Source: Anaerolineales bacterium
GTDB lineage: Bacteria > Chloroflexota > Anaerolineae > Anaerolineales > Villigracilaceae
Direction: 5' to 3'
Assembly: GCA_016789485.1 (NCBI GenBank)
Contig: JAEURE010000013.1
Span: forward strand, 1 to 20,256
Length of the DNA stretch: 20,256 bases
Shown here: positions 8,477 through 16,460 of the stretch, one piece after another
Numbering within the stretch: the stretch's first letter is position 1
Layout of the letters: every line of letters starts with the position of its first letter
Notes under the pieces: model-generated
Databases searched by the model: none
Seen by the model: only the letters and a program-made list of their open reading frames with translations
What the model was told of the DNA's origin: nothing
Translations under genes and position numbers: made by a program

Positions 8477-8525
8477 TATGGATACCTGTATCTGTATTTT
8501 TTACAAACAGGCGCACCCCCAACTT

Positions 8526-8574
8526 AAAAGCCAATTTGCGTCCGGGATTATATCAGAAATCGCAACTGGCTTTT
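8526..8574. repeat. Imperfect inverted repeat enclosing the phosphorylase -10 element
   Basis: Arms 8526-8540 (aaaagccaatttgcg) and 8561-8574 (cgcaactggctttt) pair over 13 positions with one mismatch and one bulge, around a 20-nt spacer that contains the -10 hexamer of the leftward promoter. The right arm is followed on the plus strand by a run of T, so it looks like a terminator in that direction, yet no plus-strand gene lies upstream. It may be an operator or a structured 5' end of the phosphorylase mRNA. Confidence 0.55.
8547..8555 (-). promoter_or_regulatory. Extended -10 promoter for the phosphorylase operon
   Basis: The minus strand reads TGATATAAT, a perfect TATAAT with the TG of an extended -10. 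No convincing -35 lies 16-18 bp upstream. Predicted transcription start is near 8540, giving a 5' leader of about 64 nt before ATG 8476. Confidence 0.55.
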
Positions 8575-8584
8575 TTGCCTCAAT

Positions 8585-8613
8585 TTGAGTTTTTATGGAG
8601 AGGTAGATAAATT
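8585..8613 (+). promoter_or_regulatory. Candidate sigma-70 promoter for the c-di-GMP operon
   Basis: TTGAGT (8585-8590), a 17-bp spacer, then TAAATT (8608-8613). Predicted transcription start is near 8620, almost on ATG 8623 and about 20 nt before ATG 8641. The mRNA would be leaderless or nearly so, which fits the lack of a Shine-Dalgarno at either start. Confidence 0.4.
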
Positions 8614-8622
8614 CTGGTTCTT

Positions 8623-11600
8623 ATGCTATCCTACCGCATCATGAAGCAGCCATTCATCCATAACCTAAACGCTTTTTCTTCAGGAATTTTGGGAATCATT
8701 GGAGCCGCTCTGCTTTTAATTCCGGCTGAACTTAGAATCATTAATACGTTTGAGTTTGGCTGGCTTTTCGCTGTGCTGGGTTTTGTCAGTTTTGCAACAG
8801 CCCTGGCGCTGGAAGTCATTTCCATAATAAGTACGGGTTGGAAACGATCCCTAATCATCCGGGGGACAGCCGCAGCACTGCTTTTCATTTTCACACGGAT
8901 TTACTGGCAAGCCGGATATTATCTTGAGGGGATCATCCTGTTTTATGCCGGGTTTGCGACCTTAACCTTACTCACCCCGCTCAAGAAATATTTTACACAG
9001 ACCAATATCCTAAACCTGACATTTGTATTGATCGGTTTTACAAGCGGGATATTCCTGGCTGTTTCAAAAGCGCAATACGCCCAATATGACCTGGTTAATT
9101 ACAAGACCTCCCTGGTGATTGGCTTTTTAGTAACGGCCCTGGCCGGGGGAATCGCAGCAGTTGTGCCATCTTTAAAACACAGCGGGCTTTTGATCCGCCT
9201 GCAGATCCTCCCCTGGCTGGGATGGTGTCTTATTTTCATACCGATCGTGCCGATTGCGACCCTGCTGATCCCATTTTTAGCGATCATGGCAATGATAATG
9301 AACGATATCGTTCCATGGGATTATTTGGACCTGACAAAAGATAACATTCTTGGATACAGGTCTGTCATGATAGCCGCTTCTCTGGAGTTGATCCTTCTTA
9401 CATTTTTAGGCATCCTGCTCCTGCTGCTAGACAGTTCCATAAATGAAACTGCTGTTTCCATCGCAACCATTCGGGGAGTCACCTTTCTATTCTTTTTCAT
9501 GGCTTCGGTCATTATTCATTATGAAGTCTTCACCATTCTTATGACAATCAATATCCTCCTGCAGGAATTGAAAAAAACGGAAGACGAGGGAGACTCAGCC
9601 AGTTCACGCGGCTTTGATTTTGGAAACTGGGGACAGCAAGTATTGTTATATCTCAGACCTTTTATTCTGACACAAGAACTGACACGCATTCGAATAAACG
9701 CACAGACAGACCAGATCGATTCACTTGCGCATCAAGTGGGGAATGAAAAGAAACGAAACGCACAATTAAACCTTTTGCTGGAATTAAGTCAGCAACTCGA
9801 GAATCAATTGGATCAGCCGGTTGCGGCGCAACTGGCAGCCAACACACTGGAACGGGCATTGGACTGTTCATTGGCCTGCATTTATGTTAATGAATCGGAA
9901 AACCGGGAGGTCATGCTGCTGGCTGCCGCAGGACACCAGACCAACATGATCCCTGCCGGGTACCGTCAAAGTATTTCTGTCGGCGCGATTGGGCGGGCTA
10001 TCCGGCAGAGAAAAACGCAGATCATTAACGACATCCGCGAAGATGCCGATTACATTCGTTTTGAAAATGAAAACAGCCTTTCGTCATTAATCATTCCCTT
10101 GATATTCAATGGACATGCAAATGGAGCGATCGTTCTCAGCAGTGAAAAGACAAGCGCATTCAGCAGCATTGACATTGGGCTCGCAGAAGCTGTCGGTGCG
10201 GAACTGACCCGTTCCTGGGAGCGCTCAGGATACCATCAGCGTTTAATGAATCTCATTCAAGCGGGCAGCCAGCTTTCGGCCATGGTTGAACCGGGAACGA
10301 CTGCACATGAGGTGGCTTCCATCAGCAGAGAAATCCTGCAAGCCAGATTCACATTTGTCCATATTCAGCTGGGGCAGGAAAGAAACTTTACCCAAAGCGC
10401 CTCGTCCGGCCCTGCGCCCAACCTGCTGAGATCCCTGCAAAATTCAGCCACTTCCGAGTCGCTCGTGCTAATGGCTTTTCAAGCCGCCCAGCCATTCCGA
10501 ATTCGTGATGTTAGAAAATACAGCGCCACGTCGCACCTGGATATTGACAATGCCGGGCTGCGGAGTATGCTCACCATTCCAATCCGTTGGCATCGCATGA
10601 ACATTGGCGTCATTTTTGCGTTTGGAAAGCAGGATGGGGTGTTCTTTTCAGAAAACGATGAGTCGCTTGCAGAACTGCTTTCGATTCAGGCGGCGGGTGC
10701 ATTCGAGAGCACCTGGTTGCAGCAGGAGCTTCGATCCTCATTGCGAATCACTTCCCTGTTGTATCGGCTAAGCAACCAAATCATTCAAGCCGAAAATCTT
10801 GAAAGCGCCGCAGTGGATATTGCTCAAACCGCGCACAAACTTGCGAAAAGCATTACGACAGGCATTGTGCTGTTGAATGTTGATGGTGAAATTGAAGCAG
10901 AATTGGAAATAGATGAGACAGGGCTACATAGTGGCAATAAACACCCAATGGAACTCATCAAAGATGCAATGAATTCGGGTCAGCTTATTTATTTTTCACA
11001 AGGACATTCTGTCACCCGAACTTGCCTGCCCATCCAAACCCCCATTCGCAAATACGGCGCAGTTTGGATGGATGCTCACGAAGATCAGGGAAATAAACCC
11101 GCGGCTAACCCAAACGATCTGCAGGCGCTGGTCAACCAAGCAGCCATTGCACTGGAACGATCGCTCCTGCTGGTGGAATCACGCCGTCAGGCGGTCGAGA
11201 TCAAGGCTGCCTACGATATGCTGGAAGCTACCTATGACCAGACACTAGCTTCCCTAATTTCTGCGCTGGATGCACGGGATCGAGAGACAGAGGGTCACAG
11301 CCTGAGGGTAAGTTCCATGGCAGCCAAACTGGGAGAGACCCTTGGGTACACTCATCAGCAACTAAAGGTACTAGAACGCGGGTCTCTTTTACATGATATT
11401 GGCAAGATTGGCATTAGCGACACCATTCTACACAAACCCGGTCCCTTGACAGCTGAAGAATGGAAGATCATGAAATTGCACCCGGATATCGGCGCAAAGA
11501 TCGTGGAGGGGATCCCCTTCCTGCAAGATACGATTCCATTAATCCGTCATCATCAGGAAAGATGGGATGGCACCGGCTACCCCGGCGGACTCGCAGGAGA

Positions 11601-11808
11601 AGATATACCGATTCTTGCCCGCATGTTTTCCATTGTGGATGCCTTCGATGCCCTGACCAGTAACCGGCCATATCGAACGAAAATCTCCACAGAAGAAGCG
11701 CTTCAATACTTGAACGAACAATCAGGGGTTTTATTCGACCCGAACATCGTTCCAATCTTTGAGCAGCTTGTATTAAAAGATGAAACTGGATTCGTTTTTA
11801 GTGACTAA
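8623..11808 (+). CDS. Membrane GAF-GAF-GAF-HD-GYP cyclic-di-GMP phosphodiesterase
   Basis: Predicted to hydrolyse cyclic di-GMP. The 1061-aa protein has about nine hydrophobic helices in residues 17-312 and a charged coiled linker (about 350-395). GAF-like sensor domains follow at about 388-527 and 541-695, with a weaker third at about 708-848, then an HD-GYP domain (about 873-1052). Metal and catalytic motifs are intact: HD at 924-925 in LLHDIGK, H953, H976-H977, and GYP at 985-987 in HHQERWDGTGYP. It is therefore likely active, with GAF ligands controlling output. ATG 8623 and ATG 8641 are both possible starts; neither has a Shine-Dalgarno. It is followed after 2 nt by the GGDEF gene, suggesting one transcript that both makes and destroys the same messenger. 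Confidence 0.93.
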   Translation: MLSYRIMKQPFIHNLNAFSSGILGIIGAALLLIPAELRIINTFEFGWLFAVLGFVSFATALALEVISIISTGWKRSLIIRGTAAALLFIFTRIYWQAGYYLEGIILFYAGFATLTLLTPLKKYFTQTNILNLTFVLIGFTSGIFLAVSKAQYAQYDLVNYKTSLVIGFLVTALAGGIAAVVPSLKHSGLLIRLQILPWLGWCLIFIPIVPIATLLIPFLAIMAMIMNDIVPWDYLDLTKDNILGYRSVMIAASLELILLTFLGILLLLLDSSINETAVSIATIRGVTFLFFFMASVIIHYEVFTILMTINILLQELKKTEDEGDSASSRGFDFGNWGQQVLLYLRPFILTQELTRIRINAQTDQIDSLAHQVGNEKKRNAQLNLLLELSQQLENQLDQPVAAQLAANTLERALDCSLACIYVNESENREVMLLAAAGHQTNMIPAGYRQSISVGAIGRAIRQRKTQIINDIREDADYIRFENENSLSSLIIPLIFNGHANGAIVLSSEKTSAFSSIDIGLAEAVGAELTRSWERSGYHQRLMNLIQAGSQLSAMVEPGTTAHEVASISREILQARFTFVHIQLGQERNFTQSASSGPAPNLLRSLQNSATSESLVLMAFQAAQPFRIRDVRKYSATSHLDIDNAGLRSMLTIPIRWHRMNIGVIFAFGKQDGVFFSENDESLAELLSIQAAGAFESTWLQQELRSSLRITSLLYRLSNQIIQAENLESAAVDIAQTAHKLAKSITTGIVLLNVDGEIEAELEIDETGLHSGNKHPMELIKDAMNSGQLIYFSQGHSVTRTCLPIQTPIRKYGAVWMDAHEDQGNKPAANPNDLQALVNQAAIALERSLLLVESRRQAVEIKAAYDMLEATYDQTLASLISALDARDRETEGHSLRVSSMAAKLGETLGYTHQQLKVLERGSLLHDIGKIGISDTILHKPGPLTAEEWKIMKLHPDIGAKIVEGIPFLQDTIPLIRHHQERWDGTGYPGGLAGEDIPILARMFSIVDAFDALTSNRPYRTKISTEEALQYLNEQSGVLFDPNIVPIFEQLVLKDETGFVFSD

Positions 11809-11810
11809 AC

Positions 11811-13352
11811 ATGGATAAACATTCGAACAAATTTGGATATGATCCTCAGGACAATCTGGCTTCGATCTTGCCGGCAGTGATCGCCGGCATGATCAGTTTG
11901 TCCATCACGATCATCGCCACCATTTTGTTCTACCCGCCGGCGGACGAGGCACACAGAAACATCCTGATCGTGTACGGAATTACCGGCTGTTTTTACTTGG
12001 GTTTTTATTATCGGAATTACATCCTATCCCCAAACAAATCAAAATATGCATGGTACAACGCAGGAATTGCAGGCTCCGCACTGGGTGTACTGCCTTTATT
12101 GATCCCTGTTGAACTCAACTACCTGGCGTACGCACTCGTATTCATGGCGGCGCTTGCAACATCCGTTATTTCAAGCCGCGGACCAGCCTACTGCTTGATC
12201 GTGATAGTTTCCATAAGTCATTTCGTTTTTTATCTCAATCACAGCTTGTCTTTGAGCGGATGGATTAATCACATTGGTCTGGTTATCAGTGCGTTTATTT
12301 CTGTTGAAACCATACAACAATTAAAAACGATCTCGCAAAAACAAATGAGCCGTCTTGAGATCGTCAATGAAGTAAGCAAGCAAATTGTCTCCACACTGGA
12401 CACGAAACAACTCCTTGCACTGCTGGATGCCGAGCTTCAAAACGTATTGGAAGCGGACACATACTACATCGGCCTCCAAAAAGGTGACGAGCTTCTCATG
12501 GAGCTTTTCTACGATGATGGGGAGTATTTCAATGGAACCAATGTGAAACTCGAAGGAACCCTTGCCAACTGGGTTCTGCAAAATCAAAAAGTTCTCTTTC
12601 TTGCAGACATTCGAAAGGCGGAACCACTTGAGGGTGTGAAAATCTCATTGATAGGGAAACCAAAAGATTCCCTATCCTGGATGGGCGTTCCCATGAAGGG
12701 AATACACGTGAATGGCGTCATGGCCATCGCATCGTATCATGCCAACGCATTCAATCGCAGCGATTTTGAACTGCTCTCCAACATTGCACAACGAGCCGCC
12801 CTCGCATTGGACAACACCTATCACCACGCCCTTGTCCAGGAACAGGCAAGGCTGGACAGCCTCACCCGCGTATTCAATCACGGCTATTTCATTCAAAAAT
12901 TAAGGGAACAGGCTGAAATTTGCCGGATGGAAAATCAACACCTTAGTTTGATCATGCTGGATATTGACTATTTCAAACAATTTAATGACTCATTTGGTCA
13001 CTCAATTGGAGATGAAATCCTCATCAACCTTTGCCACACGATCCGCCAGCACATAAAAAAAACCGACGCTGTCGGTCGTTGGGGCGGGGAAGAATTTGCC
13101 ATCTCGCTCCCGAACACAGATATTCAACAGGCAATTCAAGTTGCCGGACGAATCCGTGAAACTCTCACATCCATCAAAATCAACCACAACAACCACGCCC
13201 AGATTCCCGTCCCAACCATCAGCATGGGCATTGCTGTCTTTCCCGAAGAAGCTGACGAGATCATCAAATTAATAGATCTTGCAGACCAACGTCTTTACAC
13301 GGCAAAGGAACGCGGGCGTGACCAGATCGAATCCACACCCATGTTTCAATGA
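11811..13352 (+). CDS. Membrane GAF-GGDEF diguanylate cyclase
   Basis: Predicted to condense two GTP into cyclic di-GMP. The 513-aa protein has five or six hydrophobic helices in residues 18-165, a GAF domain at about 185-335, and a GGDEF domain at about 345-505. The active site GGEEF (425-429), the DIDYFKQFND substrate loop (384-393) and the ADQRLYTAKERGRD end motif are intact, so catalysis is expected. The allosteric inhibitory site RxxD upstream of GGEEF reads KKTD (416-419), so product inhibition is probably weakened or absent. It starts 2 nt after the phosphodiesterase stop with no Shine-Dalgarno, pointing to coupled translation. Its stop lies 6 nt from the convergent threonine aldolase stop, and I see no hairpin terminator between them. 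Confidence 0.94.
   Translation: MDKHSNKFGYDPQDNLASILPAVIAGMISLSITIIATILFYPPADEAHRNILIVYGITGCFYLGFYYRNYILSPNKSKYAWYNAGIAGSALGVLPLLIPVELNYLAYALVFMAALATSVISSRGPAYCLIVIVSISHFVFYLNHSLSLSGWINHIGLVISAFISVETIQQLKTISQKQMSRLEIVNEVSKQIVSTLDTKQLLALLDAELQNVLEADTYYIGLQKGDELLMELFYDDGEYFNGTNVKLEGTLANWVLQNQKVLFLADIRKAEPLEGVKISLIGKPKDSLSWMGVPMKGIHVNGVMAIASYHANAFNRSDFELLSNIAQRAALALDNTYHHALVQEQARLDSLTRVFNHGYFIQKLREQAEICRMENQHLSLIMLDIDYFKQFNDSFGHSIGDEILINLCHTIRQHIKKTDAVGRWGGEEFAISLPNTDIQQAIQVAGRIRETLTSIKINHNNHAQIPVPTISMGIAVFPEEADEIIKLIDLADQRLYTAKERGRDQIESTPMFQ
12650..12676. repeat. Perfect 9-bp inverted repeat inside the diguanylate cyclase gene
   Basis: gatagggaa (12650-12658) and ttccctatc (12668-12676) are exact reverse complements with a 9-nt loop. 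It lies in the GAF coding region and has no T-run. It may be chance or a minor mRNA hairpin. Confidence 0.4.
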
Positions 13353-13358
13353 AGCCTG

Positions 13359-14402
13359 TTATTTCAGTGTTTCCGAAAATCCTTTGACCGTCTTTTCCAC
13401 TCCTTCATCATCCACCCAATAGTGGGTAACCAAACGAAAGCGGCGCGGACCCGCCCAATCCACCAGCACACCATATTTCTTCATCTCTTCAATAATTTGA
13501 TTTTCCGTTAATGCAATGTGATCGGCAAGATCGAAATACACCATATTGGATGAAGAACTCGCATCCAACTTTAATCCCTTCACCTGCTTCAACCCCTCAA
13601 ACAGATTCTTCGCCCGGGTATGATCCTGCCCAAGCCGCCCTGTCATTTTCTCCAACGAAATCAACCCCGCCGCCGCCAGCACTCCCGCCTGACGCATTCC
13701 CCCACCCAGCATCTTGCGCAGATGACGCGCGCGATCAATAAATTTCTTCGTCCCCACGAGCATTGAACCCACAGGCGCAGCCAATCCCTTGCTCAAACAG
13801 AACATTACGGAATCAGCGGGGGCGGTTAAATCTTTTACATCCACATTTAATGCCGCAGCGGCGTTGAAAATCCGCGCGCCATCAATGTGAAACTTTAAAC
13901 CATTTTCTTTGGCGAGCTTCCCGACTTGCGCCGTGTATTCAGCGGTCAACGCGATACCACCGCAGACATTCTGCGTGTTCTCAATGCAAATGAGTCGCGT
14001 AATGGTGTGGTGCACATCCTCGGTCTGGATCGAGGCGCGGATATCATCCAAGGCAAGCGTGCCGTCACGTTGATTCGTCACCGGATGCGGGTAGATCCCG
14101 CCCAGCGCGGCCATCCCGCCCGCTTCGTTCAAATAAATATGGGATTTCTCTCCAACAATCGCCTCATCCCCGCGCTGGCAATGGACAAGAAGCGCAAGCA
14201 AATTGCCCATTGTTCCCGAAGGGACAAAAAGCGAGTCCTCCTTGCCAAGCATGGATGCCGCTTTCGCCTGCAAAGCATTGACCGTTGGGTCATCCATATA
14301 AACATCATCACCCACCTCAGCCTCCGCCATCGCTTCGCGCATTTCAGGGGTGGGCTTTGTAACGGTGTCTGAACGAAGGTCGACGAAATTCATTCTATTC
14401 AT
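13359..14402 (-). CDS. ltaE: Low-specificity L-threonine aldolase
   Basis: PLP enzyme that cleaves L-threonine or L-allo-threonine to glycine and acetaldehyde. The 347-aa length and motifs fit the family: LRSDTVTKPT near the start, the ring-stacking histidine H88 in KSHIY, D174 and R177 in HIDGAR, and the PLP-binding lysine K205 in CLSKGLAAPVGS. Two starts are possible: ATG 14402, which overlaps the rluD stop by 8 nt, and ATG 14393, which gives the more usual MNFVDLRSDT beginning. Both lie behind GAGGAAG within rluD. It is the last gene of the leftward alr-lspA-rluD operon. A threonine aldolase and an alanine racemase in one unit are both fold-type PLP enzymes of amino-acid metabolism, but no direct pathway link is evident. 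Confidence 0.93.
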   Translation of the reverse strand: MNRMNFVDLRSDTVTKPTPEMREAMAEAEVGDDVYMDDPTVNALQAKAASMLGKEDSLFVPSGTMGNLLALLVHCQRGDEAIVGEKSHIYLNEAGGMAALGGIYPHPVTNQRDGTLALDDIRASIQTEDVHHTITRLICIENTQNVCGGIALTAEYTAQVGKLAKENGLKFHIDGARIFNAAAALNVDVKDLTAPADSVMFCLSKGLAAPVGSMLVGTKKFIDRARHLRKMLGGGMRQAGVLAAAGLISLEKMTGRLGQDHTRAKNLFEGLKQVKGLKLDASSSSNMVYFDLADHIALTENQIIEEMKKYGVLVDWAGPRRFRLVTHYWVDDEGVEKTVKGFSETLK

Positions 14403-15321
14403 ATCTCTTCACTTCCTCCAAAACATTTTTCAACTCAACTGGCAATTCAGCTTCAAAGGTTCTGGGCTGCTTTTCATTTGGCAAAAGGATTTTTAAACGG
14501 TAAGCATGAAGAAAATGCCTGTTGATTTCAGCCGTTACTGTGCGTTTCCCATACACCGAATCACCCACGATCGGGCAGCCCAAAAACTGGCAGTGTAAAC
14601 GGATTTGATGTGTGCGCCCGGTGTGTGGACGAAACTCCAACAGGGTATGGTTTTTAAAGCTTTCCAGCGTTTTATATTCGCTGACAGATTCGCGCCCTTT
14701 GCCTGCCGGCACAATTGCCATTTTTTTACGCGCCTTTGGATCTCGTCCAATGGATGCCTCCACACGGCCTGCGGGTGTAGGCGGTTTTCCATCCACCAGG
14801 GCAAGATAGGTCTTCTCCACCTTTCTCAAGCGGAATTGGTCTTGCAGCCAATTATGCGCGCGCTCGTTCTTTGCCAGCACGATCAAGCCAGAAGTTTCCT
14901 TATCCAGCCGATGCACAAGCCCGGGGCGTTCCTCTCCGCCGATGCCTTCCATATCAGGGTCATATCCCAACACGGCATTGACCAAAGTCCCTGAAGCATG
15001 TCCGGCAGCAGGATGAACCACCATGCCGGCGGGCTTGTTAACCACGATCAAGTCATCATTCTCAAAAACAATATCCAAAGGGATATCCTCGCCTACCAGT
15101 CCGCTTGGGACAGGCGGCGGAATACGCACTTCCACTTCGTAACCGTTATCCAGGGATTGCCCTGATTTTTTTGCAGGAATGCCATTGATCGAAACAAAAC
15201 CATCCTCGATCAATCCCTGCAAACGCGCCCGCGAAAACTCGGGCAGGCACATCACAAGGAATTTATCAAGACGGCCGGCCTTTTTATCCTCATACTTAAA
15301 CTTTTCCACTCGTTCGCTCAT
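14395..15321 (-). CDS. rluD: RluD-type 23S rRNA pseudouridine synthase
   Basis: Isomerises specific uridines to pseudouridine in RNA; RluD in E. coli acts on helix 69 of 23S rRNA. The 308-aa protein has an N-terminal S4 RNA-binding domain (about 17-75). The RluA-family catalytic domain carries NKPAGMVVHP (95-104) and the catalytic aspartate D140 in HRLDKETSGL. HTGRTHQIRLH lies further on, completing the RluA family pattern. The S4 domain favours RluD over RluA or RluC, but the exact target uridines cannot be told from sequence. ATG 15321 overlaps the lspA stop by 4 nt (ATGA), and the lspA-rluD neighbourhood is a common bacterial arrangement, which supports both calls. Confidence 0.92.
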   Translation of the reverse strand: MSERVEKFKYEDKKAGRLDKFLVMCLPEFSRARLQGLIEDGFVSINGIPAKKSGQSLDNGYEVEVRIPPPVPSGLVGEDIPLDIVFENDDLIVVNKPAGMVVHPAAGHASGTLVNAVLGYDPDMEGIGGEERPGLVHRLDKETSGLIVLAKNERAHNWLQDQFRLRKVEKTYLALVDGKPPTPAGRVEASIGRDPKARKKMAIVPAGKGRESVSEYKTLESFKNHTLLEFRPHTGRTHQIRLHCQFLGCPIVGDSVYGKRTVTAEINRHFLHAYRLKILLPNEKQPRTFEAELPVELKNVLEEVKRYE

Positions 15322-15866
15322 GATATCTCCCCTTCAGTTGGTGTTGACATATTTGGTTTTCTTCTTTCATGGATAAACACGATCAAAATTAACATTGCCA
15401 CGCTGACGTTGATACTGGCATCAGCCACATTGAAAATATAAAATGTCCCCACGGAAACAAAGTCCGTTACACTGCCGATGGTCAGACGGTCTATTAAATT
15501 CCCGACCGCCCCGCCGATATAAAGACCCGCAGCCGCCATCGTCCAATCATCGACAAAATCCATGGTCACTACATAGTAAATGGCGCCGATGATGATCAAC
15601 ACAGCCAGAATGCTCAAAACAATTTTGCCATCCTGAAACATCCCAAAGGATGCACCTTTATTTTGAATGTAGGTAATTCGAGCATAGGGAGAAAGCCAGC
15701 TCAGCGATTCAGGGAGCCATGAAGTATTATGCGAGAGGTTCTTCCGCACCAGCCATTTTGTCCATTGGTCAAAAGCAACGATCAATGTTACAGCAACCAG
15801 CAAAACGGAATAATTTTTTCGGGTCAAATTCTGCCCTGTCAAAAGCGTTGGCTTCTCATCCATCAT
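15318..15866 (-). CDS. lspA: Signal peptidase II, downstream paralogue (tandem copy a)
   Basis: Aspartic membrane protease that removes the signal peptide of diacylglyceryl-modified prelipoproteins. The 182-aa protein has four hydrophobic helices and the catalytic aspartates D126 (VGNLIDRL) and D149 (FNVADASI), plus the conserved DQWTKWLVR and N69 of NKGASFG. Against its upstream twin it carries small departures from the family pattern: Ser for Ala in GASFG, and Ser for the usual Gly in ADASINVS. It also has an extra ~10 N-terminal residues. It starts 8 nt after the twin (ATG 15866, or 15863) without a clear Shine-Dalgarno and overlaps rluD by 4 nt. It should be active by motif; the reason for two copies is unknown. 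Confidence 0.92.
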   Translation of the reverse strand: MMDEKPTLLTGQNLTRKNYSVLLVAVTLIVAFDQWTKWLVRKNLSHNTSWLPESLSWLSPYARITYIQNKGASFGMFQDGKIVLSILAVLIIIGAIYYVVTMDFVDDWTMAAAGLYIGGAVGNLIDRLTIGSVTDFVSVGTFYIFNVADASINVSVAMLILIVFIHERRKPNMSTPTEGEIS

Positions 15867-15874
15867 TTCGCAGG

Positions 15875-16438
15875 CTAACTTTCTTCTGCAGAACGAGTCG
15901 AGACTTCAGTCTGACCTGGTTTTTCAATAGACTCTTCTAAAGCCTTCGTGATCTTTTCCTGTCTTTCCTTGAACCATACTCCCAGCAATAGAACAGCCAC
16001 TCCTATTGAGATGGAAGCATCCGCAACGTTGAAAACAGGGAAGACTCCAATGGAAATAAAATCAGTCACCTTGCCCATCATCAAACGGTCAATCAGGTTA
16101 CCGCTTGCACCTGCCAACTGCAACCCCATTGCGATCTTCAAGGTCCAATCTTCGTTCTCCACATGCGGGAAATAATAAATAATGGCGCCGATCACAATAA
16201 AAGCCAGAATTGTAAAAATCAGATTTCCATTTTGGAACATGCCAAACGCCGCGCCGCTGTTATACCAATGCACAATGCGCGCATACGGACTAAGCCACAG
16301 CATTGACTCGGGCAGCCACATGCCGCCAAACTCGATATTCTCGCGCACCAGCCATTTTGTCCATTGATCAAGCGCAACCACCACACCAGCCACACCAAAT
16401 AAGATTAAATAATCTTTAACTCTCGAATTCAACTTCAC
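15875..16438 (-). CDS. lspA: Signal peptidase II, upstream paralogue (tandem copy b)
   Basis: Same enzyme class as the adjacent copy. The 187-aa protein has four membrane helices, DQWTKWLVR (24-32), N60 in YNSGAAFG, and catalytic aspartates D117 (SGNLIDRL) and D140 (FNVADASISIG). These match the family pattern more closely than copy a. A charged C-terminal tail (about 156-187) is extra. More than half the aligned core positions are identical to copy a by eye, so a tandem duplication within this lineage is likely. The frame opens at GTG 16438, but GAGG sits only 1 nt before it. TTG 16432, two codons later, has GAGG at 7 nt and may be the true start. The gene lies 22 nt after alr. Confidence 0.92.
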   Translation of the reverse strand: MKLNSRVKDYLILFGVAGVVVALDQWTKWLVRENIEFGGMWLPESMLWLSPYARIVHWYNSGAAFGMFQNGNLIFTILAFIVIGAIIYYFPHVENEDWTLKIAMGLQLAGASGNLIDRLMMGKVTDFISIGVFPVFNVADASISIGVAVLLLGVWFKERQEKITKALEESIEKPGQTEVSTRSAEES

Positions 16439-16460
16439 ACCTCATCTCAAAATTGTGCGC

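Noticed and set aside
13340..13400. Possible bidirectional terminator between the convergent cyclase and threonine aldolase genes
   Set aside because: Only 6 nt separate the stops and I find no stem of useful length on either strand.
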